This document shows positions 37,692 to 46,048 of a stretch of DNA of 64,000 nucleotides, in pieces. Both the position numbers and the translations under genes were made by a program. Source of the stretch: Pseudomonas parafulva (GTDB lineage Bacteria > Pseudomonadota > Gammaproteobacteria > Pseudomonadales > Pseudomonadaceae); NCBI RefSeq assembly GCF_000800255.1, contig NZ_CP009747.1, forward strand, positions 4,216,001-4,280,000, read 5' to 3'. The notes under the pieces were generated by a model. The model did not search any database, had not been told where the DNA came from, and saw nothing but the letters and a program-made list of their open reading frames with translations. Numbering within the stretch: the first letter of the stretch is position 1; each line of letters opens with the position of its first letter.

Positions 37692-38699
37692 GTGATCGAG
37701 TTCCAACATGTGCACAAGACCTACCGCGTCGCCGGTAGGGACATCCCCGCCCTCAACCCGACCAGCCTGAGCATCGAAGATGGCCAGGTGTTCGGCCTTA
37801 TTGGCCATTCCGGTGCCGGCAAAAGTACCCTGCTGCGCCTGATCAACCGCCTGGAGGCGCCGTCCGGCGGCAAGATCATCGTCGACGGAGAAGACGTCAC
37901 CGCCTTCGACGCCAACCAACTTCGGCGTTTCCGCCAGCAGGTCGGCATGATCTTCCAGCACTTCAACCTGCTGGCCTCCAAGACCGTCGCCGATAACGTC
38001 GCCCTGCCGCTGGTGCTGGCTGGCGAGCTGTCGCGTGCGGCGATCGACCAACGTGTCAGCCAGTTGCTGGCCCGCGTCGGCCTGTCGGACCACGCGAAGA
38101 AGTATCCGGCGCAGCTGTCGGGTGGCCAGAAGCAGCGCGTCGGCATCGCCCGGGCGTTGTCGACCAACCCGAAGATCCTGCTGTGCGACGAAGCCACCAG
38201 TGCCCTCGACCCGCAGACCACCGCCTCGGTGCTGCAACTGCTGGCCGAGATCAACCGCGAGCTAAAGCTGACCATCGTGTTGATCACCCACGAAATGGAC
38301 GTGATCCGTCGGGTCTGCGACCGCGTGGCGGTAATGGATGCCGGGGTCATCGTCGAGCAGGGTTCGGTGGCCGACGTGTTCCTGCATCCGCAGCACGCCA
38401 CCACCAAGCGCTTCGTCCAGGAAGACGAGCAGGTGGACGAGCACGAGCAACGCGACGACTTTGCCCACGTGCCGGGCCGCATCGTGCGCCTGACCTTCCA
38501 GGGCGAAGCCACCTATGCGCCGCTGCTGGGCACCGTCGCCCGCGAAACCGGAGTGGACTACAGCATCCTGGCCGGACGCATCGACCGCATCAAGGACGTG
38601 CCCTACGGCCAACTCACCCTCGCCGTCACCGGCGGCAACATCGACGCTGCGTTCGCGCGCTTCCAGGCCGCCGACGTCCACATGGAGGTCCTGCGCTGA
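37692..38699 (+). CDS. metN: Methionine ABC transporter ATPase MetN
   Basis: The protein has 335 residues with a GTG start. The ATPase domain has Walker [10 protein letters not shown] (38-46), signature [15 protein letters not shown] and Walker [15 protein letters not shown]-terminal NIL domain (about residues 260-335) binds methionine and inhibits transport in E. coli MetN. It overlaps metI by one base (TGATG). It is the first gene of metN-metI-metQ. Confidence 0.94.
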   Translation: MIEFQHVHKTYRVAGRDIPALNPTSLSIEDGQVFGLIGHSGAGKSTLLRLINRLEAPSGGKIIVDGEDVTAFDANQLRRFRQQVGMIFQHFNLLASKTVADNVALPLVLAGELSRAAIDQRVSQLLARVGLSDHAKKYPAQLSGGQKQRVGIARALSTNPKILLCDEATSALDPQTTASVLQLLAEINRELKLTIVLITHEMDVIRRVCDRVAVMDAGVIVEQGSVADVFLHPQHATTKRFVQEDEQVDEHEQRDDFAHVPGRIVRLTFQGEATYAPLLGTVARETGVDYSILAGRIDRIKDVPYGQLTLAVTGGNIDAAFARFQAADVHMEVLR

Positions 38700-39370
38700 T
38701 GGACGCCCTGAATTTCTTCGCCAACGTCGACTGGTCCGAGATCTGGTTGGCCACCGGCGACACCCTGATCATGCTGTTCGGCTCGCTGCTGTTCACCGTG
38801 CTGCTCGGCCTGCCGCTGGGCGTGCTGCTGTTCCTCTGCGGCCCGCGGCAGATGTTCGAGCAGAAGGGCGTGTATGCGCTGCTGTCGCTGGTGGTGAACA
38901 TCCTGCGTTCGCTGCCCTTCATCATCCTGCTGATCGTGATGATTCCGGTCACCGTACTGATCACCGGCACCTCGCTGGGCGTGGCTGGCGCCATCCCGCC
39001 CTTGGTGGTCGGTGCCACGCCGTTCTTCGCCCGCCTGGTGGAAACTGCGCTGCGCGAAGTGGACCGCGGCATCATCGAGGCCACTCAGTCGATGGGCGCC
39101 ACCACCCGGCAGATCATCACCAATGCCCTGCTGCCCGAAGCGCGTCCAGGTATTTTTGCGGCCATTACGGTCACCGCGATCACCTTGGTGTCCTATACCG
39201 CGATGGCCGGTGTGGTCGGCGCCGGCGGCCTGGGCGACCTGGCCATCCGCTTCGGCTACCAGCGCTTCCAGACCGACGTGATGATCGTCACCGTGGTGCT
39301 GCTGTTGGTGCTGGTGCAGATCCTGCAGAGCGTCGGCGACCGGCTGGTCGTGCATTTTTCCCGTAAGTAA
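38699..39370 (+). CDS. metI: Methionine ABC transporter permease MetI
   Basis: The protein has 223 residues with five or six helices and the permease coupling motif (EATQSMGATTRQIITNALLPEARPGI is split around residues 128-152). The start at 38699 overlaps the metN stop. It is the inner-membrane channel for D/L-methionine with MetN. A short hairpin follows before metQ. Confidence 0.93.
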   Translation: MDALNFFANVDWSEIWLATGDTLIMLFGSLLFTVLLGLPLGVLLFLCGPRQMFEQKGVYALLSLVVNILRSLPFIILLIVMIPVTVLITGTSLGVAGAIPPLVVGATPFFARLVETALREVDRGIIEATQSMGATTRQIITNALLPEARPGIFAAITVTAITLVSYTAMAGVVGAGGLGDLAIRFGYQRFQTDVMIVTVVLLLVLVQILQSVGDRLVVHFSRK

Positions 39371-39381
39371 CAACCCCAATG

Positions 39382-39399
39382 GGGTCGGCGTGCCGACCC
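39382..39399 (+). terminator. Small intercistronic hairpin between metI and metQ
   Basis: GGGTCGGC pairs with GCCGACCC around GT. It has no T-tract, so it more likely stabilises or attenuates the metQ transcript than ends it. Confidence 0.4.
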
Positions 39400-39436
39400 G
39401 TTCGGGGGCCGTCGCGGCCCTCACAAGGAGTGATCG

Positions 39437-40210
39437 ATGAAGAAACTGCTTGCTGTCGTCGCCGCCGTCGCGGCCTTCTCCGCCCAGGCGGCGGAAACCT
39501 TGAGCGTGGCCGCCTCCCCGGTGCCGCACGCCGAGATCCTCAACTTCGTCAAGCCGACGCTGGCCAAGGAAGGGGTGGATTTGAAGGTCAAGGAGTTCAC
39601 TGACTACATCCAGCCCAACGTGCAAGTGGCCGAGAAGCGCCTGGACGCCAACTTCTTCCAGCACCAGCCGTACCTGGACGAATTCAACAAGGCCAAGGGC
39701 ACCCATCTGGTCAGCGTTGCCGGCGTGCATATCGAACCGCTGGGCATCTATTCGAGCAAGTACAAGACACTCGACGAGCTGCCGTCCGGTGCCACCGTGG
39801 TCATCCCCAACGACGCCACCAACGGCGGCCGAGCCTTGCTGCTGCTGGACAAGGCCGGTGTGATCAAGCTCAAGGACAACAGCAACATCCTCGCCACCGT
39901 GAAGGACGTCGCCGAGAATCCCAAGAACGTGAAGTTCCGTGAGCTGGAAGCGGCCACCATTCCACGGGTGCTGACCCAGGTGGATGCCGCGCTGATCAAC
40001 ACCAACTACGCCTTGGAAGCCAAGCTCAATCCGGAAAAGGATGCCCTGGCCATCGAAGGTAAGGACTCGCCCTACGTGAACATCCTGGTCACCCGCGAGG
40101 ACAACAAGGACAGCGACGCGGTCAAGAAGCTGGTTCAGGCCCTGCACTCGCCTGAGGTGAAGCAGTTCATCACCGAGAAGTACAAGGGCGCAGTGGTTCC
40201 GGCGTTCTGA
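39437..40210 (+). CDS. metQ: Methionine-binding protein MetQ
   Basis: The protein has 257 residues of the NlpA/MetQ family. The signal peptide MKKLLAVVAAVAAFSAQA has no lipobox Cys, so the protein is predicted to be soluble in the periplasm rather than lipid-anchored. Family motifs are VAASPVPHAEIL, FFQHQPYLDEFN and AALINTNYALEA. AAGGAG lies before the ATG. It delivers methionine to MetNI. Confidence 0.93.
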   Translation: MKKLLAVVAAVAAFSAQAAETLSVAASPVPHAEILNFVKPTLAKEGVDLKVKEFTDYIQPNVQVAEKRLDANFFQHQPYLDEFNKAKGTHLVSVAGVHIEPLGIYSSKYKTLDELPSGATVVIPNDATNGGRALLLLDKAGVIKLKDNSNILATVKDVAENPKNVKFRELEAATIPRVLTQVDAALINTNYALEAKLNPEKDALAIEGKDSPYVNILVTREDNKDSDAVKKLVQALHSPEVKQFITEKYKGAVVPAF

Positions 40211-40233
40211 TTGCGCACGTCCACTTGCCCTGA

Positions 40234-40274
40234 GCGCCCGATTCGTAGAAACGGCTCCAGCCGTAATCGGGCGC
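40234..40274. terminator. Compound hairpin between metQ and sco
   Basis: The outer stem GCGCCCGATT (40234-40243)/AATCGGGCGC (40265-40274) encloses an inner stem ACGGCT/AGCCGT. It lies between convergent genes; no T-tract. Confidence 0.55.
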
Positions 40275-40289
40275 GCGACAGCGCTTGAA

Positions 40290-40922
40290 TCAGTCGCGCT
40301 TCACCAGCTTGGGCAACTGCGCCACCAGCTTTTGAGTGTCGAACGGCGCACGGATGAAACCGCGCTGCCGACCATCCGGCCCGACGATTGCCAAGTTGCC
40401 ACTGTGATCCACGGTGTAGCCAGGCTTGCGCGTGTCCGCCGGGATGAACGGGATGCTCAAGGCATGGGCCAGTGTCTGGGTGTCTTCGATGGAGCCGGCC
40501 AGCCCGACGAAATCCTTGTCGAAATACGCCAGATACTGCTTGAGCTGTTGGGGGGTATCGCGGGCCGGATCGACGCTCACCAGTACCACCTGCAAGTGAT
40601 CGAGCGTCCCTTTGGACAGCTCGCTCTTGACCTGCCGCAACTGGGCCAGCGTGGTCGGGCAGATGTCAGGGCAGTAGGTATAGCCGAAGAACAGCAACGA
40701 CCACTTGCCCTTGAGCTGGTCCAGTTGCACCGGCTGACCGTTCTGGTCGGTCATGCTCACCGCCGGCACGCTGCGACTCTGTGCCAGCAGAATGATCCCG
40801 GCCTCGGTGAGCCCGGCCGAATCGGCTTCGCCCCGGCCGTTGAGCGCTTTGGTAACGGTCAAACCCAGGATCAATGCGGTCAGGGCGAACAGGATCAGGA
40901 TGGTTTTCTGGGTTCGGGTCAT
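40290..40922 (-). CDS. Sco1/SenC copper chaperone for cytochrome oxidase
   Basis: The protein has 210 residues. One N-terminal helix (about residues 7-25) anchors a periplasmic thioredoxin fold with the copper-binding Cys84 and Cys88 (YCPDIC) and His173 (VDHSGN). Sco proteins deliver copper to subunit II of aa3-type oxidases. In related Pseudomonas this gene ends a coxBA-ctaG-coxC-ctaAB cluster; here the next gene upstream is the PA0104-like protein and no oxidase gene is seen. It may serve an oxidase encoded elsewhere or act as a thiol or copper protein. Confidence 0.9.
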   Translation of the reverse strand: MTRTQKTILILFALTALILGLTVTKALNGRGEADSAGLTEAGIILLAQSRSVPAVSMTDQNGQPVQLDQLKGKWSLLFFGYTYCPDICPTTLAQLRQVKSELSKGTLDHLQVVLVSVDPARDTPQQLKQYLAYFDKDFVGLAGSIEDTQTLAHALSIPFIPADTRKPGYTVDHSGNLAIVGPDGRQRGFIRAPFDTQKLVAQLPKLVKRD

Positions 40923-41036
40923 GGCTTGGGCATTCGATTCAGAGGGGCGAAATGGGAATGAAGGATCTCGTCGTAGGCGGCTAGATTACAGTCCTTGACC
41001 GGTTAGGGCTAACAGAGCGGCAAAATGATGGCACAT

Positions 41037-41075
41037 TGATATAACCGCATGGAGCAAGTGTCTCGCTGATATAAC
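41037..41075. repeat. Direct repeats TGATATAAC in sco/PA0104-like intergenic region
   Basis: TGATATAAC occurs at 41037-41045 and again at 41067-41075, exactly 30 bases apart (about three helical turns), in the divergent promoter region. This spacing suggests a regulator binding twice on one DNA face. Confidence 0.4.
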
Positions 41076-41151
41076 AAATGCGTCTTAGGCCTATGCGCAA
41101 CCGAGCTACCTTAGTGTCTTCCGTTTGTAACGCCTTGTCCCTGGAGTTGTC

Positions 41152-41802
41152 ATGAACACCGCAGCTGTACGCGAGCAGATCCATCAAGCCCAACTGTACG
41201 AGAGTCGCACTGGCCAATTGCAACAGCGCCTCGAGCAGCAGCTGCCGCACCTGCACCCGCTGATCCAACTACCCGTGCAGGATGCCAAGGGTACCCTGGC
41301 ACGCTTCGTCAGCGCCTACATCGACCAAGTGCCCGAACTGCTCGAAGCCGCCCATGCAGTGGCCCGCGAGGCGGGTATCGAGTCGCAGATCAAGCCCGTG
41401 CTGAAAATCGCCGAGGCTTATTTCCTGCAGCCGCCCAGCGTGGTGGGCTCGCACACCGGGCTGGACTGCCTGCTGGACGAAGCCTACCTGGCGCATCGGC
41501 TGGTCGAAGAGGTCAACGACCTGTACATCCGCCACTTCCAGCAGCCACTGATCCCGGTGGACACCACCGTGGCCAACCTCATCGCTCACCAACTGATCGG
41601 CGAAACCTTCGCCAATCAACTGGACGAAGTGGTGCATCACTCGGTGGACGAAATGCTCGACGACGAGAGCTTCGCCGTCGAATCGGTGGAGGCCTACCGC
41701 GAAACCCTGCGCAGCCCGCAAACCGGCGAAGCGTGGAAGCGCTGGCCATGCCTGTCGCGCCAGTTGAGTGTGGAACTGGACCTGCACCAGACCAGCCACT
41801 GA
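41152..41802 (+). CDS. Conserved hypothetical protein (PA0104-like)
   Basis: The protein has 216 residues, soluble and mostly helical, without signal or membrane segments. Acidic clusters near residue 165 (DEVVHHSVDEMLDDESF) and a helix-rich N-terminus are visible. I recognise it only as the gene that lies between the SulP gene and coxB in other pseudomonads. Function unknown. ATG 41152 follows CCTGGAG. It converges on the SulP gene. Confidence 0.75.
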   Translation: MNTAAVREQIHQAQLYESRTGQLQQRLEQQLPHLHPLIQLPVQDAKGTLARFVSAYIDQVPELLEAAHAVAREAGIESQIKPVLKIAEAYFLQPPSVVGSHTGLDCLLDEAYLAHRLVEEVNDLYIRHFQQPLIPVDTTVANLIAHQLIGETFANQLDEVVHHSVDEMLDDESFAVESVEAYRETLRSPQTGEAWKRWPCLSRQLSVELDLHQTSH

Positions 41803-41905
41803 GCCCGAGGGCCGTGGCGGGAGTTGCCCCCAATGACGGCGCAGTGGGGCGGACGCCGTTGCAAGCATGGCTGACGTAGACCAGGCCGAACCGTCCGGAC
41901 GCGCG

Positions 41906-43435
41906 TCAGGCCTGGGCCAGGCGCCGTAGCCGGCCCTCCACGCGGCGTTTGAGTCCATGCTGTTCGATACGCAAGTGCGAACCGGCGGCCAGGCTCGAAC
42001 GCCCCCAGTCCTCCAGCAGCTCCAGCACCGAATGGTCGATGTAGCTCAGGTTGCCCAACGGTACGTGTAGCGTGGTGCCGGGCGGCACGCTTTCCAGCGT
42101 CTGGGTCAGTGCTGGCACCTTGAGGAAGGTCGCCGCACCGCTCAAGCGCAGTTCCAGGTGTCCGGGCTCGTCGAGCGGCACCAGGTTGATCTTCAGCCGC
42201 GCGGCCTTGAACGCCAGCTTCAGCAAGGTCAGGGCGAAGCCCACCAGCACACCGGTCAGCAAATCGGTGAAGACGATGGCCAAGGCAGTCGCGGCGTAGG
42301 TGAACATCGGCATGCGGCCATACCGGCCCAGGTCACGGAACGCTTTGACGTTCACCAGCTTGATGCCGGTGTAGACCAGCACGCCCGCCAGGCTCGCCAC
42401 TGGAATCTGCTGCAGCACGCTGCCCAGCACCACCACGAAGCCCAGCAGCCACACCCCATGCAGGATCGCCGATGCGCGGGTCTGGGCGCCGGCTTGGACG
42501 TTGGCCGAACTGCGCACGATCACCCCGGTCATCGGCAAGGCGCCGAGCAGACCACAGAGCATGTTGCCGATACCCTGGGCTGACAGTTCACGGTCGAAAT
42601 CCGAACGCTGGCCATTGTGCATGCGGTCTACCGCCGCCGCCGACAGCAGGGTTTCGGCGCTGGCGATGAAGGCCAGGGCGAAAGCCGCCACCAGCAAGCT
42701 CGGATCGGCCAGTTGCAGGAGGTCATCAGGACGCAGCCAGTCGATGGCTTCGGAGAGGTCCGCCGGCACCTGCACGCGGTTGACCGGCAGCGCCAGCCAC
42801 AGGCTGAGCGCAGTCATCGCCGCCACGCCCAGCAACGCACCGGGCATGAAGCGCAGCCGCTGCGGGCGCCAGCGATCCCACCCCCACATCAGGGCGATGG
42901 TGCCCAGGCCCAGGGCGCCGGCCTGCCACCCACTGCCGGCGCTCTCCAACGGCAGCGCAGCGGCGAGGGTGGCGGGGAAGCCCAGCAGGTTGTCGACGCC
43001 AGAGGGCTGCGGCGCCGCATCGAACATCACATGCACCTGGGACAGCACGATCAGCACGCCGATGCCCGCCAGCATGCCGTACACCACGGCCGGGGCAGTG
43101 ACGCGGAACCAGCAACCCAGGCGCAGGCGCCCGGCCAGCAATTGCAGCAATCCAGCCAGCAGCAGGATCGGCCCGAGCATGGCTACGCCATGCTGTCGCA
43201 CCAGCTCGAACACCAGCACGGCCAGGCCCGCCGCCGGGCCGCTGACCTGCAGCGGCGAGCCGGCGAGAAAGCCGACCACGACGCCGCCGATGATGCCGGT
43301 GATCAGGCCTTTGGCCGGCGGCATGCCCGAGGCAATCGCGATGCCCATGCACAGCGGCAGGGCCACCAGGAACACCACGACCGAAGCCAGCAATTCGCGC
43401 GGCAGTGCCGCTTTAATCTGTGTCATGTTCACCAT
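41906..43435 (-). CDS. SulP-family anion transporter next to beta-carbonic anhydrase
   Basis: The protein has 509 residues with 10-12 helices, beginning LPRELLASVVVFLVALPLCMGIAIASG-type sequence (about residues 10-36). A C-terminal STAS domain starts near 425. The ATG at 43435 has AAGGAG 5 bases upstream; the longer frame is not used. Pairing with the carbonic anhydrase gene directly upstream on the same strand suggests bicarbonate rather than sulfate transport, as in other SulP-CA pairs. Confidence 0.85.
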   Translation of the reverse strand: MVNMTQIKAALPRELLASVVVFLVALPLCMGIAIASGMPPAKGLITGIIGGVVVGFLAGSPLQVSGPAAGLAVLVFELVRQHGVAMLGPILLLAGLLQLLAGRLRLGCWFRVTAPAVVYGMLAGIGVLIVLSQVHVMFDAAPQPSGVDNLLGFPATLAAALPLESAGSGWQAGALGLGTIALMWGWDRWRPQRLRFMPGALLGVAAMTALSLWLALPVNRVQVPADLSEAIDWLRPDDLLQLADPSLLVAAFALAFIASAETLLSAAAVDRMHNGQRSDFDRELSAQGIGNMLCGLLGALPMTGVIVRSSANVQAGAQTRASAILHGVWLLGFVVVLGSVLQQIPVASLAGVLVYTGIKLVNVKAFRDLGRYGRMPMFTYAATALAIVFTDLLTGVLVGFALTLLKLAFKAARLKINLVPLDEPGHLELRLSGAATFLKVPALTQTLESVPPGTTLHVPLGNLSYIDHSVLELLEDWGRSSLAAGSHLRIEQHGLKRRVEGRLRRLAQA

Positions 43436-43622
43436 GTCGCTCCTTTTCTGATTCACGGCCAATCCACTGGCCGATAGCACGCGGATCCCTGAATCGCGCG
43501 CAGGCGCAGGCCGCCAGCAGGATTGCCGGCAAGGCGTTCAGGGAAATTCAAGGCAGCCGAAAGCCCTGCCGCGCCAACGGGGCGCAGCCGGCTATCAGGG
43601 TTTCTTCAGGTGGTGGGGCGGC

Positions 43623-44342
43623 TTAGTAGCGGCCTCTCGGAGTCGCGCAGGGCACCGGCTCACCGGCACTGAGCGGAAGGAAGGCGTCGCTGGCCGCGTC
43701 GTAGGCTTCGATGCGGCTGGTCTCGATGTCGTAGACCCAACCATGGATGTACAACTGGCCAGCCGCCAGACGCGAAGCCACCGAAGGGTGGGTGCGCAGG
43801 TGATGCAATTGGGCGATGACGTTTTCCTTGGTCAACACCTGCATGTTCTCGTGCTCGGTGTCGCAGGTGCAGTTGTTCTCGACCACGGTGCGCGCCACTT
43901 CGGCGTGGCGCAGCCAGGCCGAGACGGTGGGCATCTTGGCCAGCGACTGCGGGTTGAGCACGGCACGCATGGCGCCGCAGTCGGAGTGGCCGCAGACGAT
44001 GATGTGGTGAACGCCCAACGCCATAACCGCGTACTCGATGGCGCTGGAAACACCACCGTTCATCTGCCCATAAGGCGGCACCACGTTACCCACGTTACGG
44101 GTTACGAACAGGTCGCCCGGCGAGCTCTGGGTGATCAGTTCGGGAACGATGCGCGAGTCGGCGCAGGTGATGAACATGGCGCGGGGTTTCTGCGCGGTGG
44201 CGAGCTTCTTGAACAGCTCCTGCTGCTCGGGGAACACGTCATGGTGAAATTTCAAGAAGCCGTCGACGATGTGCTTCAGGGCGGCATCGGCGTTCTCGGC
44301 AGGGGCAGCCGGAACGGGCTTGGATGGGTCCTTGATCGGCAT
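43623..44342 (-). CDS. Beta-class carbonic anhydrase
   Basis: The protein has 239 residues. Zinc ligands Cys60, His119 and Cys122 with the Asp62-Arg64 dyad (CADSR; CGHSDCGAM) define an active beta-carbonic anhydrase. It interconverts CO2 and bicarbonate in the cytoplasm. The ATG at 44342 has AGAGGAT upstream. It lies upstream of the SulP gene (188-base gap), and the two probably cooperate in inorganic carbon handling. Confidence 0.92.
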   Translation of the reverse strand: MPIKDPSKPVPAAPAENADAALKHIVDGFLKFHHDVFPEQQELFKKLATAQKPRAMFITCADSRIVPELITQSSPGDLFVTRNVGNVVPPYGQMNGGVSSAIEYAVMALGVHHIIVCGHSDCGAMRAVLNPQSLAKMPTVSAWLRHAEVARTVVENNCTCDTEHENMQVLTKENVIAQLHHLRTHPSVASRLAAGQLYIHGWVYDIETSRIEAYDAASDAFLPLSAGEPVPCATPRGRY

Positions 44343-44630
44343 GATTCATCCTCTAGACGGTTTTTCGGTAAGCACGAGTTTACCGGGGAAAGATTCTGGC
44401 TATGCGAGGAATTAGATGACGCGCACAGGTAATAAATCACAGCCACCTTTGGCTGAGTCCTTACGCTAGCGGAGAAAACTTAACTGAAACTGAATTCAGA
44501 GGCTCTAGAACGGGCGTTCCAGGTTCTGGCGGGGAGTTCTCGATAATAGCAAAAAAGCATCAATCGCCAATACCCTCCAGCGAAATTAATGGCAGGCATG
44601 AGTGAGATTGTGGGGTAGCCGGGCATGTGT

Positions 44631-45686
44631 TCAAAACAACGCCATCTGCGCCCCTGGCACGCAAAACGCCGAGCAGTCCAACGCCAACGCCTCGCGTCCG
44701 GCAAAGCCCATCTGCCGAGCGGCCTTGGCAAAGCGCTGGGCCAACAGCTCGGCGAACACGCCTTCGCCACGCATGCGCGTTCCGAAACGACTGTCATACA
44801 ACTCGCCACCCCGGCTCTGACGCATCAGGCTCAGCACATGCGCCGCCCGTTGCGGGTAATGATCCTGCAGCCATTGCTCGAACAGCGGCGCCACCTCCAG
44901 CGGCAGGCGCAGCATCATGTAGGCGGCGCTCTGCGCGCCAGCGTCACGCGCCGCTTCGAGCAGGTGCTCCAGTTCGCAATCGTTGATCATCGGAATGATC
45001 GGCGAGCACAGCACCCCCACCGGCACGCCTGCTTCGCGCAACACGCGAATGGCCCGCAACCGAGCCTTCGGCGCCGCTGCACGCGGCTCCAGCGTGCGCT
45101 TGAGCTCATCGTCCAGCGTGGTGAGGCTGATCATCACCCGCACCAGGCGCAGGCTGGCCAATTCGCTCAGCAGGTCGAGGTCGCGCAGGATCAGCGAGCC
45201 TTTGGTCACGATGGTCACCGGGTGGCGATAGCGCAACAGCACCTCGAGCAGACGGCGACTGAGCTGGTGGTCGCGCTCGATCGGCTGGTAGGGATCGGTG
45301 TTGGCACCCAGGTTGATCGGCGCACAGACGTAACCCGGCTTGCTCAACTGCTGTTCGAGCACCTCGGCGGCATTGGTCTTGGCGATCAGCTTGGTTTCGA
45401 AATCCAGGCCAGGGGACAGGTCCCAGTAGGCATGGCTCGGCCGGGCATAGCAGTAGATACAGCCATGCTCGCAGCCGCGGTAGGGATTGATCGAACGGTC
45501 GAAGGGCAAGTCGGGGGAGGTGTTGCGGGCGATGATGGTCTTGGCGGTCTCGATCCGCACCTCGGTGCCCTGGGTGACCGGCACTTCCTGATGCCAGCCG
45601 TCATCTTCCACCACCGAGATGCTCGGGGCGAAGCGGTTGTGAGGATTGCTGGCCGTGCCACGGCCGCGGACGGGAGCTGACTTCAT
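44631..45686 (-). CDS. PA0069-family radical SAM protein under a LexA box
   Basis: The protein has 351 residues. The [4Fe-4S] radical SAM motif CEHGCIYC places ligands at Cys72, Cys76 and Cys79. The rest follows the SplB-like Rv2578c/PA0069 family pattern (NLGANTDPYQPIE, VTIVTKGSLILRDLDLL). The reaction is unknown; distant relatives repair DNA photoproducts. The ATG at 45686 has no Shine-Dalgarno: the bases just before it are the T-run of a terminator whose stem contains a perfect LexA box. SOS control is inferred, and it fits my recollection that PA0069 is in the P. aeruginosa LexA regulon. Confidence 0.85.
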   Translation of the reverse strand: MKSAPVRGRGTASNPHNRFAPSISVVEDDGWHQEVPVTQGTEVRIETAKTIIARNTSPDLPFDRSINPYRGCEHGCIYCYARPSHAYWDLSPGLDFETKLIAKTNAAEVLEQQLSKPGYVCAPINLGANTDPYQPIERDHQLSRRLLEVLLRYRHPVTIVTKGSLILRDLDLLSELASLRLVRVMISLTTLDDELKRTLEPRAAAPKARLRAIRVLREAGVPVGVLCSPIIPMINDCELEHLLEAARDAGAQSAAYMMLRLPLEVAPLFEQWLQDHYPQRAAHVLSLMRQSRGGELYDSRFGTRMRGEGVFAELLAQRFAKAARQMGFAGREALALDCSAFCVPGAQMALF

Positions 45687-45690
45687 GATG

Positions 45691-45732
45691 AAAAAACCCG
45701 CATTGCTGTATGCGCATACAGTAATGCGGGTT
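45691..45732 (-). terminator. Terminator of the prlC-yheV operon, overlapping a LexA box
   Basis: On the minus strand AACCCGCATT pairs with AATGCGGGTT, and the stem is extended by CTGTATGC/GCATACAG inside. A T-run (A 45691-45696 on plus) follows. It lies 38 bases after the yheV stop and ends 5 bases before the radical SAM start codon. Confidence 0.8.
45706..45721. promoter_or_regulatory. LexA (SOS) box upstream of the radical SAM gene
   Basis: CTGTATGCGCATACAG is a perfect palindrome matching the CTGTAT-N4-ATACAG SOS box. It lies 20-35 bases before the ATG at 45686, the usual position for LexA repression. Confidence 0.85.
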
Positions 45733-45769
45733 AGTCATTGCCGCCAGCGGCGTCAGCCGGACGGTGCGA

Positions 45770-46048
45770 TCAGTCGGTCTTCTTCAACTTCGGGTTGGGG
45801 AAGAACTGCACGGTCTGCACCTGTACCGGCTGCGCCTTGACCGCCTGCTGGTTGACCCGGGTGCCAAGCTCCTTGGGCACCGACAGGCCTTGCTCGTTGA
45901 GCGTGTCGGTGAAACCGCAGGCCACGCATTCGCGGTGCGGCACGCCGTCTTCGCTCCACATCATCAGCTTGTCCGGCTCACTGCACGCCGGGCAGACCGC
46001 CCCGGCGATGAAGCGTTTCTTGGTCGTGCTGACAGCGCCCTCGCTCAT
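45770..46048 (-). CDS. yheV: YheV-family zinc-ribbon protein
   Basis: The protein has 92 residues. Four cysteines in two CxxC pairs (C19/C22 in CPAC and C41/C44 in CVAC) form a zinc ribbon. A basic Lys-rich tail FFPNPKLKKTD is typical of YheV. Its ATG overlaps the prlC stop (ATGA), so the pair is translationally coupled, as in E. coli. The function is unknown. Its transcript should end at the hairpin at 45691-45732. Confidence 0.85.
   Translation of the reverse strand: MSEGAVSTTKKRFIAGAVCPACSEPDKLMMWSEDGVPHRECVACGFTDTLNEQGLSVPKELGTRVNQQAVKAQPVQVQTVQFFPNPKLKKTD

Noticed and set aside
38603..40147. A 514-codon minus-strand frame across metNIQ
   Set aside because: His/Gln-rich shadow; the methionine importer genes on the plus strand are clear.
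44343..44630. 288-bp gap between carbonic anhydrase and the radical SAM gene
   Set aside because: Searched for a gene, tRNA or repeat; only unstructured, somewhat A/T-richer sequence seen.
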